Shown here one piece after another: positions 1-6,436 of a stretch of 11,635 bases of DNA. The stretch spans positions 6,330-17,964 of the forward strand of contig DNSZ01000063.1 in assembly GCA_003500165.1 (NCBI GenBank), given 5' to 3'. Each line of letters begins with the position of its first letter. Within the stretch, counting starts at the first letter, position 1. The notes beneath the pieces were generated by a model. That model saw only the letters and a list, made by a program, of their open reading frames with translations, had not been told where the DNA came from and searched no databases. Position numbers and translations under genes: made by a program. Origin of the DNA: Paracoccaceae bacterium. Its GTDB lineage: Bacteria > Pseudomonadota > Alphaproteobacteria > Rhodobacterales > Rhodobacteraceae.

Positions 1-576
1 TCGCTGACCGCGCTGCCGGTGATCGAGACCCAGGCCGGCGACGTGTCGGCCTATATCCCGACCAATGTGATCTCGATCACCGACGGCCAGATCTTCCTGG
101 AAACCGAATTGTTCTATCAGGGCATCCGGCCCGCCGTGAACACCGGCCTTTCGGTCAGCCGGGTCGGCTCTTCGGCGCAGACCAAGGCGATGAAATCGGT
201 GGCCGGCAAGGTCAAGCTGGAGCTCGCCCAATACCGCGAAATGGCCGCCTTTGCGCAGTTCGGCTCGGACCTCGACGCGTCCACGCAACGGCTCTTGAAC
301 CGCGGCGCGCGGCTGACCGAGCTGATGAAGCAGCCGCAATATTCGCCGATGACCAATGCCGAGATCGTGGTGACGATCTTTTCCGGCACGCAGGGCTATC
401 TGGACAACATCGCGGTGCGCGACGTGGTCCGGTACGAGCGCGACCTGCTCGGCCATCTGCGCGGCCATCACCAGGACCTGCTCGACGACATCACCCAGAA
501 CGATCGCAAGGTCGATGGCGAGCTGAAAGACAAGATCTCCAGCGTGCTCGACGCGTTCACCAAGGATTTCGCCTGA
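1..576 (+). CDS. atpA: F1-ATPase subunit alpha, C-terminal part (5' end outside window)
   Basis: Alpha subunit of the F1 head of ATP synthase. It alternates with beta in the hexamer, binds non-catalytic nucleotide and lends an arginine to the catalytic site; it sits on the cytoplasmic face of the membrane. The frame is open from base 1 and gives 191 residues, about the last third to two-fifths of a protein usually near 510. Visible are the alpha/beta signature PAVNTGLSVS (fragment residues 44-53) followed by SRVGSSAQ, whose Arg54 matches the catalytic arginine finger of E. coli alpha (Arg376), then the helical C-terminal domain (AQYREMAAFAQFGSDLD onward). The 5' end lies outside the window, so the GTG at 19 is internal. 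atpG follows after 25 bases, as in the alphaproteobacterial atpHAGDC order. Identification is secure. Confidence 0.97.
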   Translation, partial: SLTALPVIETQAGDVSAYIPTNVISITDGQIFLETELFYQGIRPAVNTGLSVSRVGSSAQTKAMKSVAGKVKLELAQYREMAAFAQFGSDLDASTQRLLNRGARLTELMKQPQYSPMTNAEIVVTIFSGTQGYLDNIAVRDVVRYERDLLGHLRGHHQDLLDDITQNDRKVDGELKDKISSVLDAFTKDFA

Positions 577-588
577 TCCGTCGGCCCC

Positions 589-595
589 GGAAGGA
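589..595 (+). promoter_or_regulatory. Ribosome binding site of atpG
   Basis: GGAAGGA, a purine-rich Shine-Dalgarno match, ends 6 bases before the ATG at 602. It supports that start. Confidence 0.7.
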
Positions 596-601
596 CCTGA
601 C

Positions 602-1474
602 ATGCCGTCGCTCAAGGACCTCAAGCTGCGGATCGACAGCGTCAAGTCGACCCGCAAGATCACCAAGGCGATGCAGATGGTCGCCGCGGCCAAGCTGCGC
701 CGCGCTCAGGAGGCCGCCGAGAACGCCCGCCCCTATGCCGAGCGGATGGATGCGGTGATGGGCGGGCTCGCCGCTTCGGTCGCGGGGCTTGACAGCGCGC
801 CCAAGCTGCTGCGCGGATCGGGCGCCGACGAGACCCATCTGCTGGTCGTCATGACCTCGGAGCGGGGACTGTGCGGCGGCTTCAACTCCGCGATCGTGCG
901 CGAGGCACGGCGCCACATCGAAGCGCGGCGCGGCGCCGGCAAGACGGTCAGGATCCTCACCATCGGCTCGAAGGGGCGCGACCAGCTCAAGCGCGACTTC
1001 GCCGACCTGTTCGTCGGCCATGTCGATCTGAGCGGGGTCAGACGGATCGGCTACGACACCGCGCTGGGGATCGCCACCGGCCTGATCGCCGAGTTCGAGG
1101 CCGGCGATTTCGATGTCGCCACGATCTTCTACAGCACCTTCAAGTCGGTCATCAGCCAGCTGCCGACACCGAAGCAGATCATCCCGGCGACCTTCGACGC
1201 CGATGGCGCCGAGGCGGTGTCGGGCTACAGCTTCGAACCGGGGGAGCCGGAAATCCTGGCCGACCTGCTGCCGCGCGCCGTGGCCACCCAGATTTTCACC
1301 GCTTTGCTGGAAAACGCCGCCTCGGAACAGGGCGCGCGGATGACCGCCATGGACAACGCCACGCGCAATGCGGGCGAGTTGATCGACAAGCTGACGATCC
1401 AGTACAACCGCACCCGCCAGGCGGTGATCACCAGCGAGCTGATCGAGATCATTTCGGGCGCAGAGGCGCTGTGA
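602..1474 (+). CDS. atpG: F1-ATPase subunit gamma
   Basis: Central rotor shaft of F1-ATPase: rotation of gamma inside the alpha3-beta3 ring couples proton flow to ATP synthesis. It is 290 residues long, normal for the family (about 286-300). The N-terminal helix carries the standard MPSLKDLKLRIDSVKSTRKI start and continues with TKAMQMVAAAKLRRAQ. The Rossmann-like middle has SERGLCGGFN (86-95), and the C-terminal helix ends in ITSELIEIISGAEAL with the conserved QYNRTRQAVIT just before it. N- and C-terminal helices form the coiled coil that enters the hexamer. The gene lies 25 bases after atpA and 81 bases before atpD, in the usual order, and is surely co-transcribed. The gap after it holds a strong stem-loop (1479-1496). 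Confidence 0.98.
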   Translation: MPSLKDLKLRIDSVKSTRKITKAMQMVAAAKLRRAQEAAENARPYAERMDAVMGGLAASVAGLDSAPKLLRGSGADETHLLVVMTSERGLCGGFNSAIVREARRHIEARRGAGKTVRILTIGSKGRDQLKRDFADLFVGHVDLSGVRRIGYDTALGIATGLIAEFEAGDFDVATIFYSTFKSVISQLPTPKQIIPATFDADGAEAVSGYSFEPGEPEILADLLPRAVATQIFTALLENAASEQGARMTAMDNATRNAGELIDKLTIQYNRTRQAVITSELIEIISGAEAL

Positions 1475-1478
1475 CCCG

Positions 1479-1496
1479 GCGCGCCCACCGGCGCGC
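1479..1496 (+). other. GC-rich stem-loop in the atpG-atpD gap
   Basis: GCGCGCC (1479-1485) and GGCGCGC (1490-1496) form a perfect all-GC 7-bp stem around a CACC loop, 4 bases after the atpG stop. No T-run follows, so it does not look like an intrinsic terminator. It could stabilise or process the operon mRNA, or set the unequal F1 subunit output (three beta per gamma), but the role is inference. Stems this short also occur by chance in such GC-rich DNA. Confidence 0.45.
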
Positions 1497-1541
1497 GTTC
1501 GATGCATGACTGACAGAGCCGGGCCGCTGCCCGAAGAAACC

Positions 1542-1548
1542 GGAGAGA
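1542..1548 (+). promoter_or_regulatory. Ribosome binding site of atpD
   Basis: GGAGAGA lies 7 bases before the ATG at 1556. It is a good Shine-Dalgarno sequence, in keeping with the high translation needed for beta. Confidence 0.7.
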
Positions 1549-1555
1549 GACCCAA

Positions 1556-2980
1556 ATGGCAAACGCGCAAGGCAAAGTGACCCAGGTCATCGGCGCCGTG
1601 GTCGATGTGCAGTTCGACGATCACCTGCCCGAGATCCTCAACGCGCTGGAGACCGACAACAATGGCCGCCGCCTGGTGCTGGAGGTCGCGCAGCATCTGG
1701 GCGAGGCGACCGTGCGCACGATCGCCATGGACGGCACCGAAGGGCTGGTGCGCGGCCAGGTCGTCACCGACACTGACGGCCCGATCGCGGTGCCGGTCGG
1801 CGACGCGACGCTCGGCCGGATCATGAATGTGGTCGGCGAGCCGATCGACGAAAAGGGCCCGGTGGAGACCGCCGAACGCCGCCCGATCCACCAGCCGGCC
1901 CCGGATTTTCGCGAGCAGTCCACCGAATCGGAGGTGCTGGTCACCGGGATCAAGGTGATCGACCTGCTGGCGCCCTATTCCAAGGGCGGCAAGATCGGCC
2001 TGTTCGGTGGCGCCGGCGTGGGCAAGACCGTGCTGATCCAGGAGTTGATCAACAACATCGCCAAGGTGCATTCGGGCTATTCGGTGTTTGCCGGCGTCGG
2101 CGAGCGGACCCGCGAGGGCAACGACCTTTATCACGAATTCATCGATTCGGGGGTCATCAACATCGACGACCTGCCGAAATCGAAGGTGGCGCTGGTCTAT
2201 GGCCAGATGAACGAACCGCCCGGCGCGCGCGCCCGGGTCGGGCTGACCGGGCTGACCCTGGCCGAGACCTTTCGCGACCAGTCGGGCACCGATGTGCTGT
2301 TCTTCGTCGACAACATCTTCCGATTCACGCAGGCGGGGTCCGAAGTGTCGGCGCTGCTGGGCCGCATCCCCTCGGCGGTCGGTTACCAGCCGACGCTGGC
2401 CACCGATATGGGCGCGCTGCAGGAACGCATCACCTCGACCCGGGCGGGCTCGATCACCAGCGTGCAGGCGATCTATGTGCCGGCCGACGACCTGACCGAC
2501 CCGGCGCCGGCGACCTCGTTTGCCCATCTCGACGCCACCACGGTGCTGTCGCGCGCGATCTCCGAGCTCGGCATCTACCCGGCCGTCGACCCGCTCGATT
2601 CGACCTCGCGCATCCTCGACCCGGCGGTCGTCGGCGAAGAGCACTACCAGGTGGCCCGCGACGTCCAGGGGATTCTGCAGCGCTACAAGTCGCTGCAGGA
2701 CATCATCGCGATCCTCGGCATGGACGAGCTGAGCGAAGAGGACAAGCTGACCGTGGCACGGGCGCGCAAGATCCAGCGCTTCCTGTCGCAGCCTTTCGAC
2801 GTGGCCGAGGTGTTCACCGGTTCGCCCGGGGTCCAGGTGCCGGTGGAAAAGACCATCGCCTCGTTCAAGGCGCTGGTGGCGGGCGAGTACGATCACCTGC
2901 CCGAAGCCGCGTTCTACATGGTTGGCGACATCGAAGAGGCGGTCGCCAAGGCCGAACGGATCGCGGCAGAGGCCGCGTAG
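1556..2980 (+). CDS. atpD: F1-ATPase subunit beta (catalytic)
   Basis: Catalytic subunit of F1: each beta makes or hydrolyses ATP at its interface with alpha. It has 474 residues, full length. An N-terminal beta-barrel (about 1-80) precedes the nucleotide-binding domain with Walker A GGAGVGKT (151-158), the catalytic Glu in GERTREGND (Glu183), PPGARARVGLTGLT (221-234), Walker B LFFVDNIFR (248-256) and the alpha/beta signature PAVDPLDSTS (342-351). The C-terminal helical domain has the DELSEED lever (390-396) that pushes on gamma. All catalytic residues are present. The ATG start is set by a good ribosome binding site and by the usual short N-terminus. It lies between atpG and atpC in one operon. 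Confidence 0.99.
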   Translation: MANAQGKVTQVIGAVVDVQFDDHLPEILNALETDNNGRRLVLEVAQHLGEATVRTIAMDGTEGLVRGQVVTDTDGPIAVPVGDATLGRIMNVVGEPIDEKGPVETAERRPIHQPAPDFREQSTESEVLVTGIKVIDLLAPYSKGGKIGLFGGAGVGKTVLIQELINNIAKVHSGYSVFAGVGERTREGNDLYHEFIDSGVINIDDLPKSKVALVYGQMNEPPGARARVGLTGLTLAETFRDQSGTDVLFFVDNIFRFTQAGSEVSALLGRIPSAVGYQPTLATDMGALQERITSTRAGSITSVQAIYVPADDLTDPAPATSFAHLDATTVLSRAISELGIYPAVDPLDSTSRILDPAVVGEEHYQVARDVQGILQRYKSLQDIIAILGMDELSEEDKLTVARARKIQRFLSQPFDVAEVFTGSPGVQVPVEKTIASFKALVAGEYDHLPEAAFYMVGDIEEAVAKAERIAAEAA

Positions 2981-2985
2981 GGAGC

Positions 2986-3005
2986 GCCGCGCGAAGGTCC
3001 GCGGC
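2986..3005 (+). other. Stem-loop in the atpD-atpC gap
   Basis: GCCGCG (2986-2991) and CGCGGC (3000-3005) form a perfect 6-bp stem around an 8-base loop, starting 5 bases after the atpD stop. No T-run follows. It mirrors the hairpin after atpG and might attenuate or stabilise the mRNA ahead of the single-copy epsilon subunit; that role is a guess. Confidence 0.35.
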
Positions 3006-3024
3006 AAGCGATCGGGGGGACGGC

Positions 3025-3420
3025 ATGGCCGATACGATGCAATTCGATCTGGTGGCACCGGAAAAGCGGCTGGCCTCGATGGCCGTGCGGCGGGTGCAAA
3101 TCCCCGGGGCCGAGGGCGAGATGACCGTGATGCCGGGTCACGAGGCGGTGCTCAGCACCCTGCGCCCGGGTTTCGTTCAGGTCGACGGGCCCGACGGGCC
3201 GCATGACTTTGTCGTCACCCATGGCTTTGTCGAGATCACCGGCGACAGCGTGTCGGTCATCGCCGAACGCGCGGTCGCCCGGGCCGAGGCGCATCGCGAA
3301 CTGTTGCAGCCGATCCTGGAGGAGGCGCGCAGCCGCGCGGCCGAGGCCGGGCCCGAGCACAAGGATGCCGCCGAGACGTTTGTCGCCGATCTTGTCCATC
3401 TGATTGACCGGATGGACTGA
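3025..3420 (+). CDS. atpC: F1-ATPase subunit epsilon
   Basis: Central-stalk subunit that joins gamma to the c-ring and in many bacteria restrains ATP hydrolysis through its C-terminal helices. It has 131 residues (family about 130-145). The N-terminal beta-sandwich runs to about residue 85 and shows the family pattern PGAEGEMTVMPGHEAVLSTL (27-46), with THGFVEI at 65-71. The Arg/Glu-rich C-terminal part (about 82-131) keeps a two-helix hairpin. The ATG at 3025 follows the G-rich stretch GGGGGGA (3014-3020) at only 4 bases, a rather tight site. It is the fourth F1 gene of the operon, 44 bases after atpD. In several alphaproteobacteria a separate zeta subunit is the main F1 inhibitor, so epsilon may not be inhibitory here; no zeta gene is in the window. 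Confidence 0.96.
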   Translation: MADTMQFDLVAPEKRLASMAVRRVQIPGAEGEMTVMPGHEAVLSTLRPGFVQVDGPDGPHDFVVTHGFVEITGDSVSVIAERAVARAEAHRELLQPILEEARSRAAEAGPEHKDAAETFVADLVHLIDRMD

Positions 3421-3445
3421 CGGGCGCACCAACGGGACATCCCCC

Positions 3446-3814
3446 ATGAAGCGTCTGCACAGCCATCGGATCGGCATCGACCAGGGTAGTGCAATCATTT
3501 TCTCTGATTTTGAAGAGGATGGCCCGATGTGGCGCGGCCAGGGGGACCGCGAAGTGCGCCGATCGATTCGCTTCGAGGAAGCATTCGCCAGCCCTCCGGC
3601 CGTGCAAGCCGTTCTCGAGATGTGGGATTTTGCCGAAGGTACGAATCTGCGCGCCCATATCCGCGTCGATTCGATCACCCGCGAGGGCTTTCAGCTTGTG
3701 TTCCGGACCTGGGGCGACACCAGGGTGGCGCGCGCGCGCGCGTCCTGGCTTGCCATCGGGGAACTGACCGACCCCGATGACTGGACTGTCGATGGTGGCG
3801 AGACCGGGGATTGA
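3446..3814 (+). CDS. H-type lectin domain protein, last gene of the atp operon
   Basis: A 122-residue protein whose residues about 41-105 read as an H-type lectin domain, the fold of Helix pomatia agglutinin: an aromatic/PP start (IRFEEAFASPPAVQ), a MWD strand, then the hallmark GFQLVFRTWGDTRVA with SWLAIG closing the domain (100-105). The family binds sugars in eukaryotes; the bacterial ligand is unknown to me. No signal peptide or membrane segment is visible, so it should be cytoplasmic. The start is taken at ATG 3446 because MKRLHSHRIGIDQG looks like a natural N-terminus; an in-frame TTG at 3404 would overlap atpC, and the ribosome binding site here is weak (GGGAC, 3434-3438). It lies 25 bases after atpC on the same strand and 21 bases from the convergent prs, so it is probably transcribed with the ATP synthase. 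From memory, a similar gene often follows atpC in Rhodobacteraceae. The domain call is fairly sure; the function is unknown. Confidence 0.82.
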   Translation: MKRLHSHRIGIDQGSAIIFSDFEEDGPMWRGQGDREVRRSIRFEEAFASPPAVQAVLEMWDFAEGTNLRAHIRVDSITREGFQLVFRTWGDTRVARARASWLAIGELTDPDDWTVDGGETGD

Positions 3815-3817
3815 CCA

Positions 3818-3830
3818 GCGCCGAAGGCGC
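3818..3830. terminator. Possible bidirectional terminator hairpin between convergent genes
   Basis: GCGCC-GAA-GGCGC, a perfect 5-bp stem with a 3-base loop, fills the 21-base gap between the lectin gene stop and the prs stop. It could end both converging transcripts. There is no T-tract on either side, so it would be a weak intrinsic terminator at best. Confidence 0.35.
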
Positions 3831-3835
3831 GCGGC

Positions 3836-4852
3836 TCAATACCCGTTCGGATAGAAAGCCTCGTAGATCGGTTCAAGTGTCGCGGCCTCGAACAGCGACG
3901 AGACCGAAGTGCCGTTGGAAATGTTCAGGATCGCCTGGGCAAAGATCGGCGCCATCGGCAGGATGCGGATTTTCTCGGCAGCGCGCACCGCCTCGGTCGG
4001 CCGGATCGTGTCGGTGATCACCATGCTGGTCATCTTCGACGCGGCGATGCGCTCGACCGCGGGGCCGGACAGCACCCCATGGCTGATATAGGCGTGCACC
4101 TCGGCCGCGCCGTCATCGATCAGCACCTCGGCCGCCTTGCACAGCGTGCCGGCGGTGTCGCACAAATCGTCGACGATCACGCAAATCTGGCCCTCGACCT
4201 CGCCGATCACGGTCATCTCGGCGATTTCTCCGGGCCTTGACCGGCGCTTGTCGACGATCGCCAGACCCGAGCCGATGCGCTGCGCCAGTTCGCGCGCTCG
4301 CGCCACCCCGCCCACATCGGGCGATACCACGGTCAGGCTGTCGCGGCGATCGCGGAACTTCGCCTCGATATCCAGCGCGAAGATCGGCGAGGCATAGAGG
4401 TTGTCGACCGGCACGTCGAAGAAGCCCTGGATTTGGGCAGCATGCAGATCCATCGTCAGCACCCGGGCGATCCCTGCCTCGGTCAGCAGATTGGCCACCA
4501 GCTTGGCCGAAATGGGCGTGCGCGCCTTGGTCCGACGGTCCTGCCGGGCATAGCCGAAATAGGGGATCACGGCGGTGATCCGCGCCGCCGACGACCGCCG
4601 CAGCGCGTCGGTCATGATCAAGAGTTCCATCAGATTGTCGTTCGCCGGGTTCGAGGTCGGCTGGATGATGAACATGTCTTCGCCGCGAACGTTCTCATAG
4701 ACCTCGACGAAGATTTCCTGATCGTTGAACCGCTCGACGCGGGCCTCGATCAGGGTCACCGGGTGGCCGCGATGGATCGTCATCCGGCGGGCGATGGCCT
4801 CGGCCAGGGGCCGATTCGCATTGCCGGAAATCAGCCTCGGCTCATCGGTCAT
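3836..4852 (-). CDS. prs: Ribose-phosphate pyrophosphokinase (PRPP synthetase)
   Basis: Makes phosphoribosyl pyrophosphate from ribose 5-phosphate and ATP, the entry point to purine, pyrimidine, histidine, tryptophan and NAD synthesis; cytosolic. It has 338 residues. Visible are the ATP-site RQDRR (103-107), the DLHAAQIQGFF block with His137, SPDVGG (177-182), catalytic-loop Lys202 in VDKRR, and the PRPP-binding loop DDLCDTAGT (228-236). That loop has Cys-Asp where E. coli has Ile-Asp, and Ala for the first Gly, as B. subtilis also has. After the usual end near SSLFE the chain runs on about 16 residues (to FYPNGY), longer than the E. coli protein. The frame is open far upstream, but ATG 4852 is chosen because the family N-terminus begins there and a GGGAGA site sits 6 bases before it. 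It lies 53 bases after the threonine aldolase, probably last in a five-gene unit, and may also have its own promoter. Confidence 0.97.
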   Translation of the reverse strand: MTDEPRLISGNANRPLAEAIARRMTIHRGHPVTLIEARVERFNDQEIFVEVYENVRGEDMFIIQPTSNPANDNLMELLIMTDALRRSSAARITAVIPYFGYARQDRRTKARTPISAKLVANLLTEAGIARVLTMDLHAAQIQGFFDVPVDNLYASPIFALDIEAKFRDRRDSLTVVSPDVGGVARARELAQRIGSGLAIVDKRRSRPGEIAEMTVIGEVEGQICVIVDDLCDTAGTLCKAAEVLIDDGAAEVHAYISHGVLSGPAVERIAASKMTSMVITDTIRPTEAVRAAEKIRILPMAPIFAQAILNISNGTSVSSLFEAATLEPIYEAFYPNGY

Positions 4853-4858
4853 CGGCCG

Positions 4859-4864
4859 TCTCCC
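4859..4864 (-). promoter_or_regulatory. Ribosome binding site of prs
   Basis: GGGAGA on the minus strand, 6 bases before the ATG at 4852. It settles the start, since the open frame runs on far upstream inside the aldolase gene. Confidence 0.65.
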
Positions 4865-4905
4865 GCTTCCGCGCCTGATCGTCCTGCCGTGCATGGCGAC
4901 TGGTA

Positions 4906-4919
4906 TCACAGTTTTGTGA
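4906..4919. promoter_or_regulatory. Inverted repeat TCACA-N4-TGTGA ahead of prs, possible operator
   Basis: On the minus strand TCACA-AAAC-TGTGA is a perfect 5-bp dyad with a 4-base spacer. It spans the threonine aldolase stop codon and lies about 55 bases upstream of the prs start. The size and symmetry suit a dimeric helix-turn-helix regulator, but no regulator is identified. It could be partly fortuitous, as it overlaps the last codons of the aldolase. Confidence 0.3.
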
Positions 4920-5985
4920 CGTTGCCCAGAGCCATGGCGTCGCGCAACAGGCCCAGGAAACGGTCGGTGTCGGCGGGATCGGCCGACCAGTCGCACACCA
5001 GCCGCGCGGTCAGCGGCGCGTCTTCCGGGCCGTCCTCCAGCGTGCCGTCCCACAGATAATAGCTGGCGCCGGCTTCCAGCAGCTGGCGATGGGCGGCCCG
5101 CGGCCAGGCGGCAAAGGTCATGTTGGCGCGGTAATCGGCCAGAAGCGTGACGCCCGGGATCGCGGCCAGCCCGTCGCGCAGGCGGCTCGCGGCGGCGTTC
5201 GCATCGCGGGCCAGCGCAAGCCAAAGCGCGTCCTGCAGATAGGCGCCCATCTGCGCCGACAGATAGCGATGCTTGGAAAACAGCTGCGCGCCGCGCTTGC
5301 GGCGGTATTCGAATTCCTGCGCCCTGGCGGGGTCGAACAGGATCGCCGCCTCGACCGCCATCAGCCCGTTCTTGGTGCCGCCAAAGCTCAGCGCATCGAC
5401 ACCGGCGCGCCAGGTCAGATCGGCCGGGCTGCAGTTCAGCGCGACCAGCGCATTGGCAAAGCGCGCACCGTCCAGATGTACCGGAAGGCCGAAATCCCTG
5501 GCCACCGCGCACAGCGCCGCGATCTCGTCGAGCGCGTAAAGCGTGCCGCGTTCGGTCACATTGGTGATCGAGACCGGACCGCGTTGCGGGCCGTGGACGC
5601 CGCGCGATTCCTCGGCCCCAATCGTCGCGCGCAACGCCTCTGGCGTCATCTTGCCGTCCGTCGACGGCACCAGGGTCAGCTTCGATCCGCCGGTAAAGAA
5701 CTCCGGCGCGCCGCATTCATCCTCGTGAATATGCGCGACATCGGAACAGAACACCGTCTGCCAGGGCTGGGCGAGCGTGGCCAGCAGCAGCGCATTGGCT
5801 GCCGTTCCGATGGCAACCAGATGCACCGTCGCCTCGGGCGCCTCGAAGATCTCGCGGATGCGGGCGGTCAGATCGGCCATTGCGGGCTCGGCCCCATAGG
5901 CCAGCGCATAGCCCTCATTCGCCGCGGCCAGGGCGGCCATCACCCGGGGATGCACCGGGCCGGCATTGTCCGAGGCAAAGTGCAT
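4906..5985 (-). CDS. ltaE: Low-specificity L-threonine aldolase (PLP-dependent)
   Basis: Fold-type I PLP enzyme that cleaves L-threonine or L-allo-threonine to glycine and acetaldehyde; cytosolic. It has 359 residues. It starts with the family motif FASDNAGPVHPRV, then shows AIGTAANAL (58-66, phosphate-binding region), AHIHEDECGAPE (84-95, with the His that stacks on PLP), HLDGARFANAL (170-180, Asp172 to the pyridine nitrogen) and SFGGTKNG (200-207), whose Lys205 should carry PLP. The start at 5985 fits the motif and a strong TGGAGGAAG site; an upstream in-frame ATG would add an unrelated leader inside the previous gene. It begins one base after the ycgN stop, so the two are translationally coupled. 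Exact substrate preference cannot be read from sequence; a related beta-eliminating or aldolase activity is possible. The symbol is by family. Confidence 0.9.
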   Translation of the reverse strand: MHFASDNAGPVHPRVMAALAAANEGYALAYGAEPAMADLTARIREIFEAPEATVHLVAIGTAANALLLATLAQPWQTVFCSDVAHIHEDECGAPEFFTGGSKLTLVPSTDGKMTPEALRATIGAEESRGVHGPQRGPVSITNVTERGTLYALDEIAALCAVARDFGLPVHLDGARFANALVALNCSPADLTWRAGVDALSFGGTKNGLMAVEAAILFDPARAQEFEYRRKRGAQLFSKHRYLSAQMGAYLQDALWLALARDANAAASRLRDGLAAIPGVTLLADYRANMTFAAWPRAAHRQLLEAGASYYLWDGTLEDGPEDAPLTARLVCDWSADPADTDRFLGLLRDAMALGNVTKL

Positions 5986-5986
5986 G

Positions 5987-6436
5987 TCACACTTCCTCCA
6001 GCGGGTAGTCTTCCCAGTCTTCTTCGGCGACCTCGTATTCGGGCACAACCCGTCCGCGGACCGAGATACCGGCGGCGTGGACGCTGTCGGGATCGCCCGA
6101 GATCAGCGGATGCCAGGGATAAAGCGGCCGCCCCTCGTAAAGCAGCCGATAGGCGCAGGTCGAAGGCAGCCAGCGGGCCGCATCGGGCAGGTCGCGCCGC
6201 GTCAGGACGACGCAATCGGGGACCAGTTTCTTGCGGATTGCGTAGTTGCCGCAGCGGCATGTTTCCGGGTCGAGCAGCCGGCAGGACACCCGGGTGTAGA
6301 AAAGCGCGCCGGTATCCGCGTCTTCCAGCTTTTCCAGGCAGCAGCGCCCGCAGCCGTCGCACAGCGCCTCCCATTCGGGCTGCGTCAGCTGGTCGAGCGC
6401 AAAGCGCGTCCAGAAGCGGCGGCGCAGCGGGCTCAT
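5987..6436 (-). CDS. YcgN-family cysteine cluster protein
   Basis: A 149-residue protein of the YcgN/UPF0260 family, clearly like E. coli YcgN: WEALCDGCGRCC (22-33), SCRLLDPETCRCGNY (51-65), PDC (73-75), LPSTCAYRLL (90-99) and YPWHPLISG (106-114). Nine cysteines (26, 29, 32, 33, 52, 60, 62, 75, 94) suggest bound metal, zinc or an iron-sulfur cluster; the family function is not established as far as I know. No signal peptide or membrane segment. Its ATG overlaps the ribF stop as ATGA (6433-6436), and the threonine aldolase starts one base after its own stop, so all three are translated in a coupled way. Its own ribosome binding site is poor, which fits coupling. The family call is sure; a biochemical role is not. 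Confidence 0.92.
   Translation of the reverse strand: MSPLRRRFWTRFALDQLTQPEWEALCDGCGRCCLEKLEDADTGALFYTRVSCRLLDPETCRCGNYAIRKKLVPDCVVLTRRDLPDAARWLPSTCAYRLLYEGRPLYPWHPLISGDPDSVHAAGISVRGRVVPEYEVAEEDWEDYPLEEV
5992..6000 (-). promoter_or_regulatory. Ribosome binding site of the threonine aldolase gene
   Basis: TGGAGGAAG on the minus strand, inside the last codons of ycgN and 6 bases before the ATG at 5985. It fixes the aldolase start and shows translational coupling. Confidence 0.75.

Noticed and set aside
557..3058. 833-codon open frame on the minus strand opposite atpG, atpD and the start of atpC
   Set aside because: It mirrors highly conserved F1 genes. In GC-rich DNA with G/C third positions the antisense frame stays open by chance; the product is Arg/His/Asp-rich low-complexity protein with no domain and no ribosome binding site.
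3728..3740. Alternating GCGCGCGCGCGCG run, possible Z-DNA
   Set aside because: It is explained by codons for Ala-Arg-Ala-Arg-Ala in the lectin-domain protein at this base composition.
4853..5716. Upstream extension of the prs frame (to 626 residues)
   Set aside because: The added part overlaps the aldolase in another frame and is Arg-rich noise; the family N-terminus and ribosome binding site place the start at 4852.
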